A stretch of 64,000 bases of DNA from positions 60,340 to 124,339 of the forward strand of contig JBJXFE010000012.1 of NCBI GenBank assembly GCA_046153875.1, written 5' to 3'. How positions within the stretch are numbered: the first letter of the stretch is position 1; each line of letters begins with the position of its first letter. This document shows positions 1 to 8,800 of this stretch, one piece after another. Origin of the DNA: JBJXFE01 sp046153875 (GTDB taxonomy: Bacteria > Planctomycetota > Phycisphaerae > Phycisphaerales > UBA1924). The translations under genes and the position numbers were made by a program. The notes below the pieces were generated by a model. That model was not told the DNA's origin and did not search any database. It was given only the letters and a program-made list of their open reading frames with translations.

Positions 1-1
1 C

Positions 2-973
2 GATGACGCGGGCGTGCCCCACCCGATGGTGATCTCCGAGTCCGGGCGTGCGATGGTGGCGTACTCCAGCGCGCTGATCGTGGACGTGCTGGGGACGAGC
101 CGGTTCGAGTCCGCGCCGGACATCGACGCGATCGAGGCGTCCATGCGGGCCGAGAGCGAGCCGCCGCAGCCCGTCGTCGACCTGCTCGACGCGTTCCGCA
201 ACGTAACGGACCGCAACCTGCTGGAGGTCTACCACGACACGACGCAGGCCCGCGACGAGGCGATGAGCCTGTTCAGCCTCGGGTACATGTCCCTGCCGAT
301 GCGGGCGGCCGCCGAGCAGCTCTTCTGGGCGGTGGGCCACAAGCTGCTGGAGCGGGCGGGGAAGAAGGGCGATCTCCCCGAGGAGTTCGAGAGCCTCCCC
401 GAGCTGCTCAGCGACATCTACTTCTGCAACTTCTCGCTCTTCCAGTCCATGCCCGACTCGTGGGCGATCGACCAGCTCTTCCCGATCTGCCCGATCCACC
501 GCCTGAACGAACAGCCGACCCGCCGGGCGATCCTCGGTGACATCACCTGCGACTCCGACGGCAAGGTGGACCACTTCGTGGACAAGCGGATCGACAAGAA
601 GGCCCTGGAGCTGCACGAGGTCCGCGACCTGCCGGGCGAGGCCGCGGGCGTCGAGCCGTACTACTTGGGCGTTTTCCTCCTCGGCGCGTACCAGGAAATC
701 CTCGGCGACCTGCACAACCTGCTGGGCGACACCCACGCGGTCCACATCTCGCTCGACGAGTCGGGCGAGTGGGAGATCGATGAGGTGATCGAGGGGGACA
801 CGGTCGAGGAGGTCCTGTCGTACGTGCAGTACGACATCGAGGACATGAAACGGGCGATGCGTCTGGATGTCGAGGCCGCGTGCCGCCAGCAGCGGCTCAC
901 GGTCGCCGAGGGCAAGTCCCTCCTGAAGTTCTACGACGACGGGCTCGAGGGGTATACGTACCTCGAAGGTTGA
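2..973 (+). CDS. speA: Biosynthetic arginine decarboxylase, C-terminal part (5' end outside window)
   Basis: This is the C-terminal half (about 323 residues) of a PLP-dependent arginine decarboxylase of the SpeA type, which converts arginine to agmatine for polyamine synthesis. The reading frame is open from base 2, so the gene begins upstream of the window and the GTG at 14 is internal. Recognisable SpeA blocks are HPMVISESGRA at the start, DIYFCNFSLFQSMPDSWAID, PIHRLNEQPTRRAILGD, ITCDSDG with the cysteine that in this fold completes the active site across the dimer, and YYLGVFLLGAYQEILGDLHN followed by the GDTHAVH segment. The full-length family is roughly 630-660 residues, so about half is visible. 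The TGA stop is followed by a 115-base gap to yicC. The family call is firm; the PLP lysine lies outside the window. Confidence 0.93.
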   Translation, partial: DDAGVPHPMVISESGRAMVAYSSALIVDVLGTSRFESAPDIDAIEASMRAESEPPQPVVDLLDAFRNVTDRNLLEVYHDTTQARDEAMSLFSLGYMSLPMRAAAEQLFWAVGHKLLERAGKKGDLPEEFESLPELLSDIYFCNFSLFQSMPDSWAIDQLFPICPIHRLNEQPTRRAILGDITCDSDGKVDHFVDKRIDKKALELHEVRDLPGEAAGVEPYYLGVFLLGAYQEILGDLHNLLGDTHAVHISLDESGEWEIDEVIEGDTVEEVLSYVQYDIEDMKRAMRLDVEAACRQQRLTVAEGKSLLKFYDDGLEGYTYLEG

Positions 974-1088
974 CGCCCGCCCGTCGCCCGTCGGTGGTGC
1001 TGTCGCGCCGATTCCGCTCTGATCTGTTAGAGTGCCCCCGTCCGGCCGGGCGTCGCGCGGCCGCGGGTGTCGTCCACGGAGTCGCCGC

Positions 1089-1991
1089 GTGATCCGGAGC
1101 ATGACGGGGTTCGGCGAGGCGTCGGCGGAGCACGACGGGCTTCACTACTTCGTCGAGGTCCGCTCCCTCAACAGCAAGTACTTCAAGGCCGTCATCCGCC
1201 TGCCGGACGAGTTCCAGGGGCTCGAGGCGGAGTTCGACTCCGTTCTGCGTCGCCGCCTCAACCGCGGCACCGTCACGCTGACCTGCACGTGCACGGACAT
1301 CAGCGCATCGGCTGCGCTCGAGGTCAACGTCCCCGCGCTGGAGCGCTACATCGAGCAGGTCCGCCGCGCGATGGCCCACTCGAAGGGGCCGGCGGCCGTG
1401 CCGGTGAACCTCGACGTGGGCTCGCTGCTGGCCTTGCCGGGCGTCCTCCAGCCGCCGACGAACGAGGAGCAGCGGATCGCGCGGGCCCGGGCGGCGTTCA
1501 GCCCGCTCGTCGAACGCGCCTGCTCGGGCCTGCTGGCGATGCGCACGACGGAGGGCGCGGCCCTGGCCGATGACCTGCGCCGCCAGCACGCGTTGATCGC
1601 CGACCGCCTCGGGCTGATCGAACAGCGCGCCCCGGACGTCGTCGCCGAGTACGAGCGGCGCCTCAAGGCCCGCATCGACCAGATGATCCAGGACGCGGGG
1701 CTCTCCCTCCAGCCCGCGGACCTCATCAAGGAGATCGGGGTCTACGCCGAGCGGACGGACATCGCCGAGGAGATCATGCGGCTCCAGGGGCACATGGAGC
1801 AGTTCCGGGGCCTGGTGGGGGACGCGGACGACCGTCCCATCGGCCGCACCCTCGATTTTCTCACGCAAGAGATGCTCCGCGAGGCCAACACGATCGCCAG
1901 CAAGTCCCCGGACTCGGGCATCTCACGGGCCATCGTGGAGATCAAGGGCGCGATCGACCGCATCAAGGAACAGGTCCAGAACGTCGAGTGA
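1089..1991 (+). CDS. yicC: YicC family endoribonuclease/RNase adaptor
   Basis: This 300-residue protein matches the YicC family in length and in both halves. The N-terminal domain opens with IRSMTGFGEA and continues with VEVRSLNSKYF, and the C-terminal DUF1732 part contains EIGVYAERTDIAEEI, RLQGHMEQF, GRTLDFLTQEMLREANTI and SKSPD. Family members are cytosolic and act in RNA turnover; in E. coli YicC has been linked to small-RNA decay and ribonuclease activity. The GTG at 1089 was chosen because it places the universally N-terminal (V/M)IRSMTGFG at residue 1; the frame is open further upstream but codes for arginine-rich filler. A TAGAGT hexamer at 1028-1033 is a possible -10. In many bacteria yicC precedes gmk, but here a kinase of another family follows. 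Confidence 0.92.
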   Translation: MIRSMTGFGEASAEHDGLHYFVEVRSLNSKYFKAVIRLPDEFQGLEAEFDSVLRRRLNRGTVTLTCTCTDISASAALEVNVPALERYIEQVRRAMAHSKGPAAVPVNLDVGSLLALPGVLQPPTNEEQRIARARAAFSPLVERACSGLLAMRTTEGAALADDLRRQHALIADRLGLIEQRAPDVVAEYERRLKARIDQMIQDAGLSLQPADLIKEIGVYAERTDIAEEIMRLQGHMEQFRGLVGDADDRPIGRTLDFLTQEMLREANTIASKSPDSGISRAIVEIKGAIDRIKEQVQNVE

Positions 1992-2139
1992 TGGGACCCG
2001 CGCCGGGCCGACCCCCTGGCATGACCCGCCTGCGTCCCTTCCGTGCGGGTCCGCTTCCCCCGCAACAACCGACAGGCCCGTCGCATGATCCGCAACTCGG
2101 GCCGATCCGCCGGGGCACATCGCCCGAATAGACACGAAG

Positions 2140-3363
2140 ATGTCAGGCTTCACCGGCCAGCCCCCGTCTCCTTCCGACGACTTCGCCGCCGGCAGCGGAC
2201 GCGCCGTCGGTGTGCGCAGCCCGGGCGACTCCTCGTCCCCGCCGATCCTCCCCGGGTCTGGGTCGGCCGCGCCGACCGGTCTGGGCTCCGTCGCCCCCTC
2301 GGGCCTGGTCGGCGTAGCGCCATCCGGCGTCGGGTCCGAGCGCCCCAGGGCGCAGTTCGACGCGGGTGAGCTGGCCATGGTTTGCTCGCGGTACGACGTC
2401 GGCGTGATCGAGGCCGTCAAGGAGTTCCGCCGCGGGTCGAGCCGGGCTCCGAAGGTGGCGCTCAAGACCAACCAGGGCACGTTCCTTCTCAAGCGCCGCA
2501 CCGCGGCCGCGGCCCAGGCCCCGCGCGTCGCGCTGAGCCACGCCGTGCAGGCCCACCTGGCCGCCCGCGGGTTCCCGCTGCCGAAGCTGCGCGCGACCCG
2601 GACCGACGGGCGCACCGCTCTGGAGCTCGGCGGGTCGGTCTATGAGCTCTTCGAGTTCGTCGCCGGCAACATCTACGACCAGTCGCTCGACGCCACGGGC
2701 GACGCGGGTCGGGTGCTGGCGACGTTCCACCGGCTGCTCGCGGGCTTCGACACGCGCACGCACCACCCGCCCTCGGGGACCTTTCACAACGCGCGGGGGC
2801 TGCCCGAGCAGCTCGCCCGCATCGGCGACCGTATCCCCGAGCCTGGGGCCGCGACCCTGACCGACCGCCTGGCCGCGATGTTCGCGGTGGCGGCCGAGCG
2901 CGTGGAGCGGCTGGGCATGGCGACGTGGCCGGTGCAGCTCATCCACGGGGACTGGCACCCGGGCAACATGGTCTACCGCGGCTCGCGCGTGGTGGCGGTG
3001 ATCGACTACGACACGGTGCGACTCGCCCCGCGTGCCGCCGACATCGCCAACGGCGCGCTGCAGTTCTCGATCACGCGGCTGGCGGAGAACCCCGAATCGT
3101 GGCCCGCGGGGCTCGACGAGGGGCGTTTCAAGCGCTTCTGCCGCGGGTACGACATGGTCAAGGGGTGCGTCATCAGCACGGCCGAGCTGGAGGCCCTGCC
3201 GTGGCTGATGGTCGAGGCGATCATCGTCGAGGCGGTGGCGCCGATCGCGGCCACCGGTTCGTTCGCGGGCCTGCGGGCGTCGCCGTTCCTCAAGATGGTG
3301 GACGCGAAGGCCGCGTGGCTCGCCGAGCACGCCGACCGGCTGACCGCTCTGGCCGCGGATTGA
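2140..3363 (+). CDS. Aminoglycoside phosphotransferase/homoserine kinase II-like kinase
   Basis: This 407-residue protein has the APH-type small-molecule kinase fold. Residues 1 to about 75 are a Pro/Ser/Gly-rich extension. The N-lobe follows, with ALKTNQGTFLLKRR carrying the likely ATP-binding lysine. The catalytic loop LIHGDWHPGN lies near residues 267-276, with the Brenner-motif Asp, and VIDYDTVRLAPRAADIAN near 287-304 supplies the metal-binding Asp. The block YELFEFVAGNIYD resembles homoserine kinase type II and CotS-like members, so the substrate is probably a small alcohol or amino-alcohol, but it cannot be fixed from sequence. The ATG at 2140 opens the frame; a start further in would remove only the low-complexity leader. 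The gene is 43 bases upstream of the Nif3-like gene. Confidence 0.8.
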   Translation: MSGFTGQPPSPSDDFAAGSGRAVGVRSPGDSSSPPILPGSGSAAPTGLGSVAPSGLVGVAPSGVGSERPRAQFDAGELAMVCSRYDVGVIEAVKEFRRGSSRAPKVALKTNQGTFLLKRRTAAAAQAPRVALSHAVQAHLAARGFPLPKLRATRTDGRTALELGGSVYELFEFVAGNIYDQSLDATGDAGRVLATFHRLLAGFDTRTHHPPSGTFHNARGLPEQLARIGDRIPEPGAATLTDRLAAMFAVAAERVERLGMATWPVQLIHGDWHPGNMVYRGSRVVAVIDYDTVRLAPRAADIANGALQFSITRLAENPESWPAGLDEGRFKRFCRGYDMVKGCVISTAELEALPWLMVEAIIVEAVAPIAATGSFAGLRASPFLKMVDAKAAWLAEHADRLTALAAD

Positions 3364-3394
3364 AACGGGCCCCCGGCCCGGGACGCTTCCGGGA

Positions 3395-3400
3395 TACCAT
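3395..3400 (+). promoter_or_regulatory. Putative -10 element (TACCAT) for a leaderless Nif3-like transcript
   Basis: TACCAT ends 6 bases before the ATG at 3407, and no Shine-Dalgarno fits between them. Transcription starting the usual 6-7 bases downstream of a -10 would begin at the start codon. No good -35 was found. The inference rests on the same arrangement at other genes in the window. Confidence 0.4.
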
Positions 3401-3406
3401 CCGCGC

Positions 3407-4558
3407 ATGAAGGTCGCCGACCTCGCCCGGGCGATGGAGTCCATCGCGCCCCTGTCGCTCGCCGAACCGTGGGACAACGCCGGGCTCATCGTCGGCTCGG
3501 CCGAGCGTGCGCTGGCGGGGCCGGTGCTGCTCGCCATCGACCTGACCGAGGCGGTGCTCGCCGAGGCCGCGGGGCTCAAGGCGTCGGCGATCGTCGCGTA
3601 CCACCCGCCGATCTGGGATGCGATCAAGCGGATCACCGATCGCACGCCGAAGGAGCGGGTCGTGCTCGGGGCGATCGAGGCCGGGATCGCGGTGTACGCC
3701 CCGCACACGGCCTTGGACGCAGCGCCGGACGGGCTGACCGACTGGCTGTGCGAGGGGATCAGCGGCGGGGCGGAAGGGAAGATCGCGGGCGACTGCCGGG
3801 CGATCCGACCGCACGTCCGGGCGGCCGACACCGCGCAGGTGAAGATCGTGACGTTTGTGCCGGAGAGCGCGGTCGAGGCGGTGAGAAACGCGCTGGGTTC
3901 GGCCGGCGCGGGGCTGATCGGCGCGTACCGCCTCTGTTCATTCGCCGCGCCGGGCACGGGGACGTTTTTCGGCGAGGACGCGTCCAGCCCGGCGGTGGGG
4001 GAGAAAGGGCGGCTCGAGCAGGTGGGCGAGTTGCGCCTGGAGATGGTCTGCTCGCGGGCCGCGCTGGCCCTGGCGCTTGAGACCCTTCGCCGATTCCATC
4101 CTTATGAAGAGCCCGCGATCGACGTCTATGAACTGGCCGGCCAGCCGCGCCGCGGCACGGGGCTGGGCCGGAGGCTCGTCCTCGATCAGCCCGCGACGCT
4201 CGCCGCGATCGCCGAGCGGCTCAAGCGGCACCTGGGGATCACCATGGTGAAGGTGGCGCGGGCCGGAGGCCCGGATAGCCCCGACCGCCCCGTCACGCAC
4301 ATCGGCGTATGCGCTGGGTCAGGGGCGGACTTGGCCCCGCTCGCCCGCGCGGACGGGTGCGAGGCCTATGTCACCGGCGAGATGACCCACCATCAGGTGC
4401 TGGCCGAGCTCAACATGGGTATGTCCGTGCTGCTCGCCGGGCACACGAACACCGAGCGCGGATACCTGCCGCGCCTGGCCCGCCGGCTCACGGTCCTGCT
4501 GCCGGGCGTGCGTGTGCAGGTGAGCAGGGCGGACAAGAGCCCGTTTGTGCCGGTCTAG
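3407..4558 (+). CDS. Nif3-like dinuclear metal centre protein (YqfO/GTP cyclohydrolase I type 2 family)
   Basis: This 383-residue protein has the Nif3 fold interrupted by a middle domain, the YqfO-like arrangement. The N-terminal half has PWDNAGLIVG, AIVAYHPPIWDAIKRI with a metal-ligand His at residue 66, and YAPHTALDAAPDGLTDWLCE. The inserted CutA-like domain runs roughly from residue 140 to 245, with VKIVTFVPE and a RFHPYEEPAIDVYEL segment. The C-terminal half has TGEMTHHQVL and LLAGHTNTERGYLP, with the remaining metal-ligand histidines and acids. The family binds two metal ions; its cellular role is unsettled and GTP cyclohydrolase activity is reported only for some members. The ATG at 3407 gives the standard N-terminus. 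The gene converges with the LEA14-like lipoprotein gene across 85 bases. Confidence 0.9.
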   Translation: MKVADLARAMESIAPLSLAEPWDNAGLIVGSAERALAGPVLLAIDLTEAVLAEAAGLKASAIVAYHPPIWDAIKRITDRTPKERVVLGAIEAGIAVYAPHTALDAAPDGLTDWLCEGISGGAEGKIAGDCRAIRPHVRAADTAQVKIVTFVPESAVEAVRNALGSAGAGLIGAYRLCSFAAPGTGTFFGEDASSPAVGEKGRLEQVGELRLEMVCSRAALALALETLRRFHPYEEPAIDVYELAGQPRRGTGLGRRLVLDQPATLAAIAERLKRHLGITMVKVARAGGPDSPDRPVTHIGVCAGSGADLAPLARADGCEAYVTGEMTHHQVLAELNMGMSVLLAGHTNTERGYLPRLARRLTVLLPGVRVQVSRADKSPFVPV

Positions 4559-4643
4559 GTCGCACCACAACGCCGTACCCGAGCATGTTCGAGGGCGTGG
4601 GGTTGCGCCAGCGCCAGCCGCTGTCCGCTGCCGCCGAGTTGTT

Positions 4644-5177
4644 CTACTTGATGCTCTGCGGATCTGTGGCGTTGCGGCCTTCCGCAACCTCGAGCTCGCC
4701 GCGCTGCCGGAACGCCACGGTCGGCCTCGACACGCCCGTGTCGAAGAAGATCTGCCCGAGACGGCCCGGCGTGACATACATCAGCGTGCCCTCGAGCTCG
4801 TAGCGCACAACGCCGGTCGGCGGTGCGGCCCCGGGCGCGACCGCCACCGCCGCGGGCAGGTCGATCCGCCTCGCCCCGTACCGCGGGATCGTTCCCTCGG
4901 CCCCGCGCACCCCGCGGAAGACCTCGCGTCCGTCGAGGCGCAGTGTGTACCGCACCTCGCGCAGCGGCAGCGGCTCGGCGTTGGCGTTCTTCGCGTCGAG
5001 GCGGAAGTCCAGCACGTACCCCGCGTCCGATTCGTCCGTCATCACGACCTGTGCGGTCGAGAGCGCGGGCGGCGTGTACGACGCGCAGCCCGTGAGCGCG
5101 CCCGTGGCGACGACCGCGGCCACGGCAGCGACCGCGACGCGGGAACAGGCTGCGGCCCGGGGACGAGTGGCACTCAT
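4644..5177 (-). CDS. LEA14-like (LEA type 2/WHy-like) lipoprotein
   Basis: This 177-residue protein begins with a lipoprotein signal: a basic N-terminus, an Ala/Val-rich segment and a lipobox LTGC with the lipidated Cys near residue 31. After it comes a single beta-rich domain. Its pattern, VLDFRLDAKNANAEPLPLRE followed by YTLRLDGREVFRG and a late YELEGTLMYV, matches LEA14-like water-stress/hypersensitive-response domains found in many bacterial lipoproteins. The protein should be anchored to a membrane facing the periplasm. Its function is unknown; such domains are usually described as structural or protective. It lies 64 bases downstream of the DUF5658-like gene on the same strand and may be cotranscribed, but it also has its own TACGCT hexamer just before the ATG. 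Confidence 0.75.
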   Translation of the reverse strand: MSATRPRAAACSRVAVAAVAAVVATGALTGCASYTPPALSTAQVVMTDESDAGYVLDFRLDAKNANAEPLPLREVRYTLRLDGREVFRGVRGAEGTIPRYGARRIDLPAAVAVAPGAAPPTGVVRYELEGTLMYVTPGRLGQIFFDTGVSRPTVAFRQRGELEVAEGRNATDPQSIK

Positions 5178-5183
5178 CGCGCC

Positions 5184-5189
5184 AGCGTA
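5184..5189 (-). promoter_or_regulatory. Putative -10 element (TACGCT) six bases before the lipoprotein start
   Basis: On the minus strand TACGCT is followed by GGCGCG and then the ATG at 5177. The 6-base gap leaves no room for a Shine-Dalgarno, which fits a leaderless mRNA. The -35 region is not recognisable. Confidence 0.35.
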
Positions 5190-5241
5190 GCACGCCGCGC
5201 TCGCCGGAGCCGCGGGGCGATTCCCTCACCGTTGATCGCGG

Positions 5242-5682
5242 TCACGGCCCCTCGGGTGCCATGACGACCCAGCGCGGGTCGTTCCCGTCGGACCCGGTCG
5301 TCGCGGCCGGGTCGAGCGACGAGACTTCGTCGCTGTAGTCCACCCACCGGAGCGTCAGCCATGTCAGCACGGCGACGCACGCCCACGCGCCCAGCTCGCC
5401 CGCGCGCGTGTGCCGCACACGGAACAGGATGCCCACGGCCAGCACGAGCGTGGCCAGTTTCCACGCGGCGAGCGCCGACGGTGAGTTCAGGTTGATCACG
5501 TGGCGGGCGAGCGGGTTGCCCTCGTACATCCCGGCGCTCCGCACGTGCGTGAGCGTCATCGAGAGGTCCCCCAGGCTCAGGAGCACCACCGCCGCCAGGA
5601 GCGCCAGCACCCGCACCGGGCGACGCCGGGCGTCGCACCGCGGCCCGGGCCGGATCGTGGTTGAAACCGCCGCCTCGCTCAT
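5242..5682 (-). CDS. DUF5658-like small membrane protein
   Basis: This is a 146-residue protein with about three predicted membrane segments: LALLAAVVLLSLGDLSMTL, AAWKLATLVLAVGILF and LGAWACVAVLTWLTL. Between the first two is a GMYEGNPLAR segment. An early membrane-embedded Asp and a (G)xxExNPL signature are the pattern of DUF5658 and related small membrane proteins of unknown function. The C-terminus is a short soluble tail. GAGGG lies three bases before the ATG and may be the ribosome binding site. The gene is divergent from the large propeller gene at 5812 and upstream of the LEA14-like lipoprotein gene. The family assignment is by motif resemblance only. Confidence 0.6.
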   Translation of the reverse strand: MSEAAVSTTIRPGPRCDARRRPVRVLALLAAVVLLSLGDLSMTLTHVRSAGMYEGNPLARHVINLNSPSALAAWKLATLVLAVGILFRVRHTRAGELGAWACVAVLTWLTLRWVDYSDEVSSLDPAATTGSDGNDPRWVVMAPEGP

Positions 5683-5811
5683 GGTCCCTCGTCGAACGGG
5701 CCGCGGTCGAATCGGACCGGCCGGCCCGGGCCATGAGCAACCCGGCGGGGGCGGCCCCCGTAGACTGACGGGGCGGGGCGATTATGCCGATCACTCCGAC
5801 CCGGAGGGTCC

Positions 5812-8800
5812 ATGTTCCGGGCATCGCTCCTGCTCGCTCTCGCGGCGATCCTCCTCGCGGCCAACGCCAAGGCCCAGGTCGCCAACCCCGTCTATGTCGA
5901 CCTGTCGCCGGTCGCCCGGGACTCCCTGGTCCGTGCGGGCGAGATGGCCGCGGGCGGCAACCTCCCCGGGGCGGCCCGAGAACTCCAGGGATTGCTCGAC
6001 GCCCATCCCGACCGCGTCGCCCCGGTGGGCGATGACCCGGACCTCTTCCGCGCGGTGCGCGCGCAGGTCCACCGGATGCTGCTGGCGTCGCCCGAGCTGC
6101 TCGCCCATTACCTGGCGACCGAAGAGGCCCGCGCCCGCGAGGTGCTCGCCCTCGGCACGCTCGACGCGGCCCGGGCCGTCGAGTCGTCGCGACTGCTGAC
6201 TCCCGCGGGGTTCGAGGCGGCCCTGCGTGTAGCCCAGGCCCAGCTTGAGTCGGCGTGCTTCGAGGCCGCCCGCCTCACGCTCGAACAGCTTGATGCGCAC
6301 CCCGACCTGGTCCGTGCGGGCGCCCCGGGCCCGGCGCGCCAAGCCGCCGCGATGTACCGGCGCGTCGCGCGATACCTGCCCGGCTCGCGCCCCGAGGTGG
6401 CTCAGCGCCTGGCGCGCTGGGAAGCCCGGGCCGGGGCCGCTCCGCCGCCGGACGATCCCGCCGAGCGCCCGCCCCAGGTCGACGCGCCCGTGTTCGACCC
6501 GCTCCGTCCGTCTCCCCCCCTTGCGGCCGCGGCCATACCCCAGCGCCCGCTCTGGTCGGTGCCGATCGAGCCGCCAGGCGCCAGCGAGGCCCCCGCGCCC
6601 GCTGCCAACCTCGTGGTGGACGGGAAGGACCCCGAGGGCCTCTGGCTCCTGCCGACCGTCGCCGGCGACACGCTCTATATCAACGACGGGACCTGGATCA
6701 CCGCGCGCGACCGTTTCACGCTCCAGCTGCGCTGGGCGGTCGAGCCCGGGCGCGGCTCGCCCGACGAATCCCGCTGGGCCGCGCGCGAGATCGGGCTGAT
6801 GCGCGGGCAGGCGCGGGCGATCGAGGACGCCGGCTCGGTCACGATCGCGGGGCGGATCGTCCTCGGGACCACGGGCCTGGCGCGCGACGGTTCGCGAGAC
6901 GGCGACCCGCGCACCCACGCCATCGACGCCGCCACCGGGCGCATCCTCTGGTCCGTCCACGTCCCGGCGCTCGACCCCCAGCTCGAATCCGGGAGCGTGC
7001 GCGGGCCGGTCCTCGTGGACGGTGACACCGTGGTCGTCGCCGTCCGAAAGTCGGCGATGGCGCGCCGCGTCGTCAGCGTCTACCTCGTCGGGCTCGCCCT
7101 GCGCACGGGTGAACCGCGCTGGGTGAGGCTCGTCGCCAGCGCGGGGGCCCTGCCCTTCAGCCGCGAGCGACGCATCAGCGACATCCCCGTGCTCGACCGC
7201 GGCGTCGTCTACATCGTCGATCAGCTCGGCGCGGCCGCCGGCGTCGAGGCGGCGACGGGCCGGCCCGTGTGGGTCCGGCGCATGCCCGTCGTCACCGCCT
7301 CCGACACGAGCCTGCCGTGGCGGTTCAGCGCGCCGGTCCCGGATGGCCCGGGGCTGTTCGCGCTCACTCCGGACCGGCGCGAGGCGCTGCGGATCGACGC
7401 GGGCTCGGGGCGTATCACCGCGCGCCGCGGCGCCGGTGCGCTCGGCGAGCCGAGCTACCTTCTCGCGGTCGGCACCGACCTGGCGGCCGTGGGCGACACG
7501 CGCGTCGCCCTCATCGCCCGCGACGACTTCGAATCGGGGCGCGTGCGCCTGAGCAAGTCGGCGGGTGAGGCGGGCGTCCGCGGGCGCGTGGTCGTCGCGG
7601 GCGCGGACCTGGTGGTCCCCAGCCCGGCCGGCGTGGCCCTGGTCCGCGCCGATCGGCCCGCGACCCCCGATGAGGCGCCGCTCTCCGCTCCCGGCACGCC
7701 CCTGCCCGTGCCGGACCAACTCCTGGTGCTCGACGCGCGCGAGGTCCACAGCTACCTGGCCTGGCCCGTGGCCCAGCGCCTGCTCCGCGAGCGCATGACC
7801 GCCAGCCCGGACAACCCGGAGCCGGCCGTCACCTACACCGAGCTTGCGTACCGTGCCGGTCGCGGCGACGAGGTGGCGGCCGCCGCAGACGCGGCCCTGG
7901 CCGCCATCGATCGCGACCAGCGGGCCCATGCCGCGCTGCGCGCCAGGCTCTTTGAGTCCCTTCGCGAGATGGCCGCCGCGAGCCAGGACCGATGGGGCGC
8001 GCCCCCCGCCGGCGACGCCCGTGCCCCGACCCTGGACCAGCCCGCGCTCTCCGCCGTCATCGACCGCCTGGGGCGTGCGGCGCTCACCGCCGAGGATCGC
8101 CTGACCCACCTGATGGCGCTGGGCCGGCTCCGCGAGGCCGAGATGGCCTCGGCGCGCGCGATCGAGGCCTACCAGCGCGTGCTGGGCGACCCGGCGTTGG
8201 CGCCGGCGTCGTGGCGCGGGGCGTCCGGTCGGGTCCGCGCGGACGTCGAGGCGGCCTCGCGCATCCGCCGGCTCGTCGTCGAGCACGGTGCCGGCGCCTA
8301 CACGGTCTTCGATGCGGAGGCCGAGTCCGCGGTCCGTACCGCCGGGCCGACCGCGAACCCCGCGGTGCTGGAGGCGATCGCGCGCCGCTACCCCGCCGCG
8401 GGCGCCAACGTGGCGCTGTGGGCGCGCATCGCCGATCTCCACGAGAGCGGAGGGCACGCCTCGGGCGCGCTCGCCGCCCTGCGTGAGGGCCTCGCCGCGA
8501 CGGACCTCTCGCGCGGCGCGGGCCGAGCCCCCGACCTGGCGGTCGAGGGGGAGCTGGCCGGCAGGCTCGTTACCACGCTGGCGGCGCAGGACCGGGTGTT
8601 CGCCGCGGCCCGGCTCCTGTCGGGCGTGCGCCGCGACCGACCGAGCCTCGCGCTGACCGACCATGGCCGATCGATCGACGCGTCGGCGCTGGTGGCGTCG
8701 CTTGCGTCGCGACTGGCCGCGCTGCAGCGCCTGCCGCGAATCGGCGCGACGGTCCGCCCCGAGGTGCAGACCCTGGCCGGCTGGGCGATCATGGCCCCGC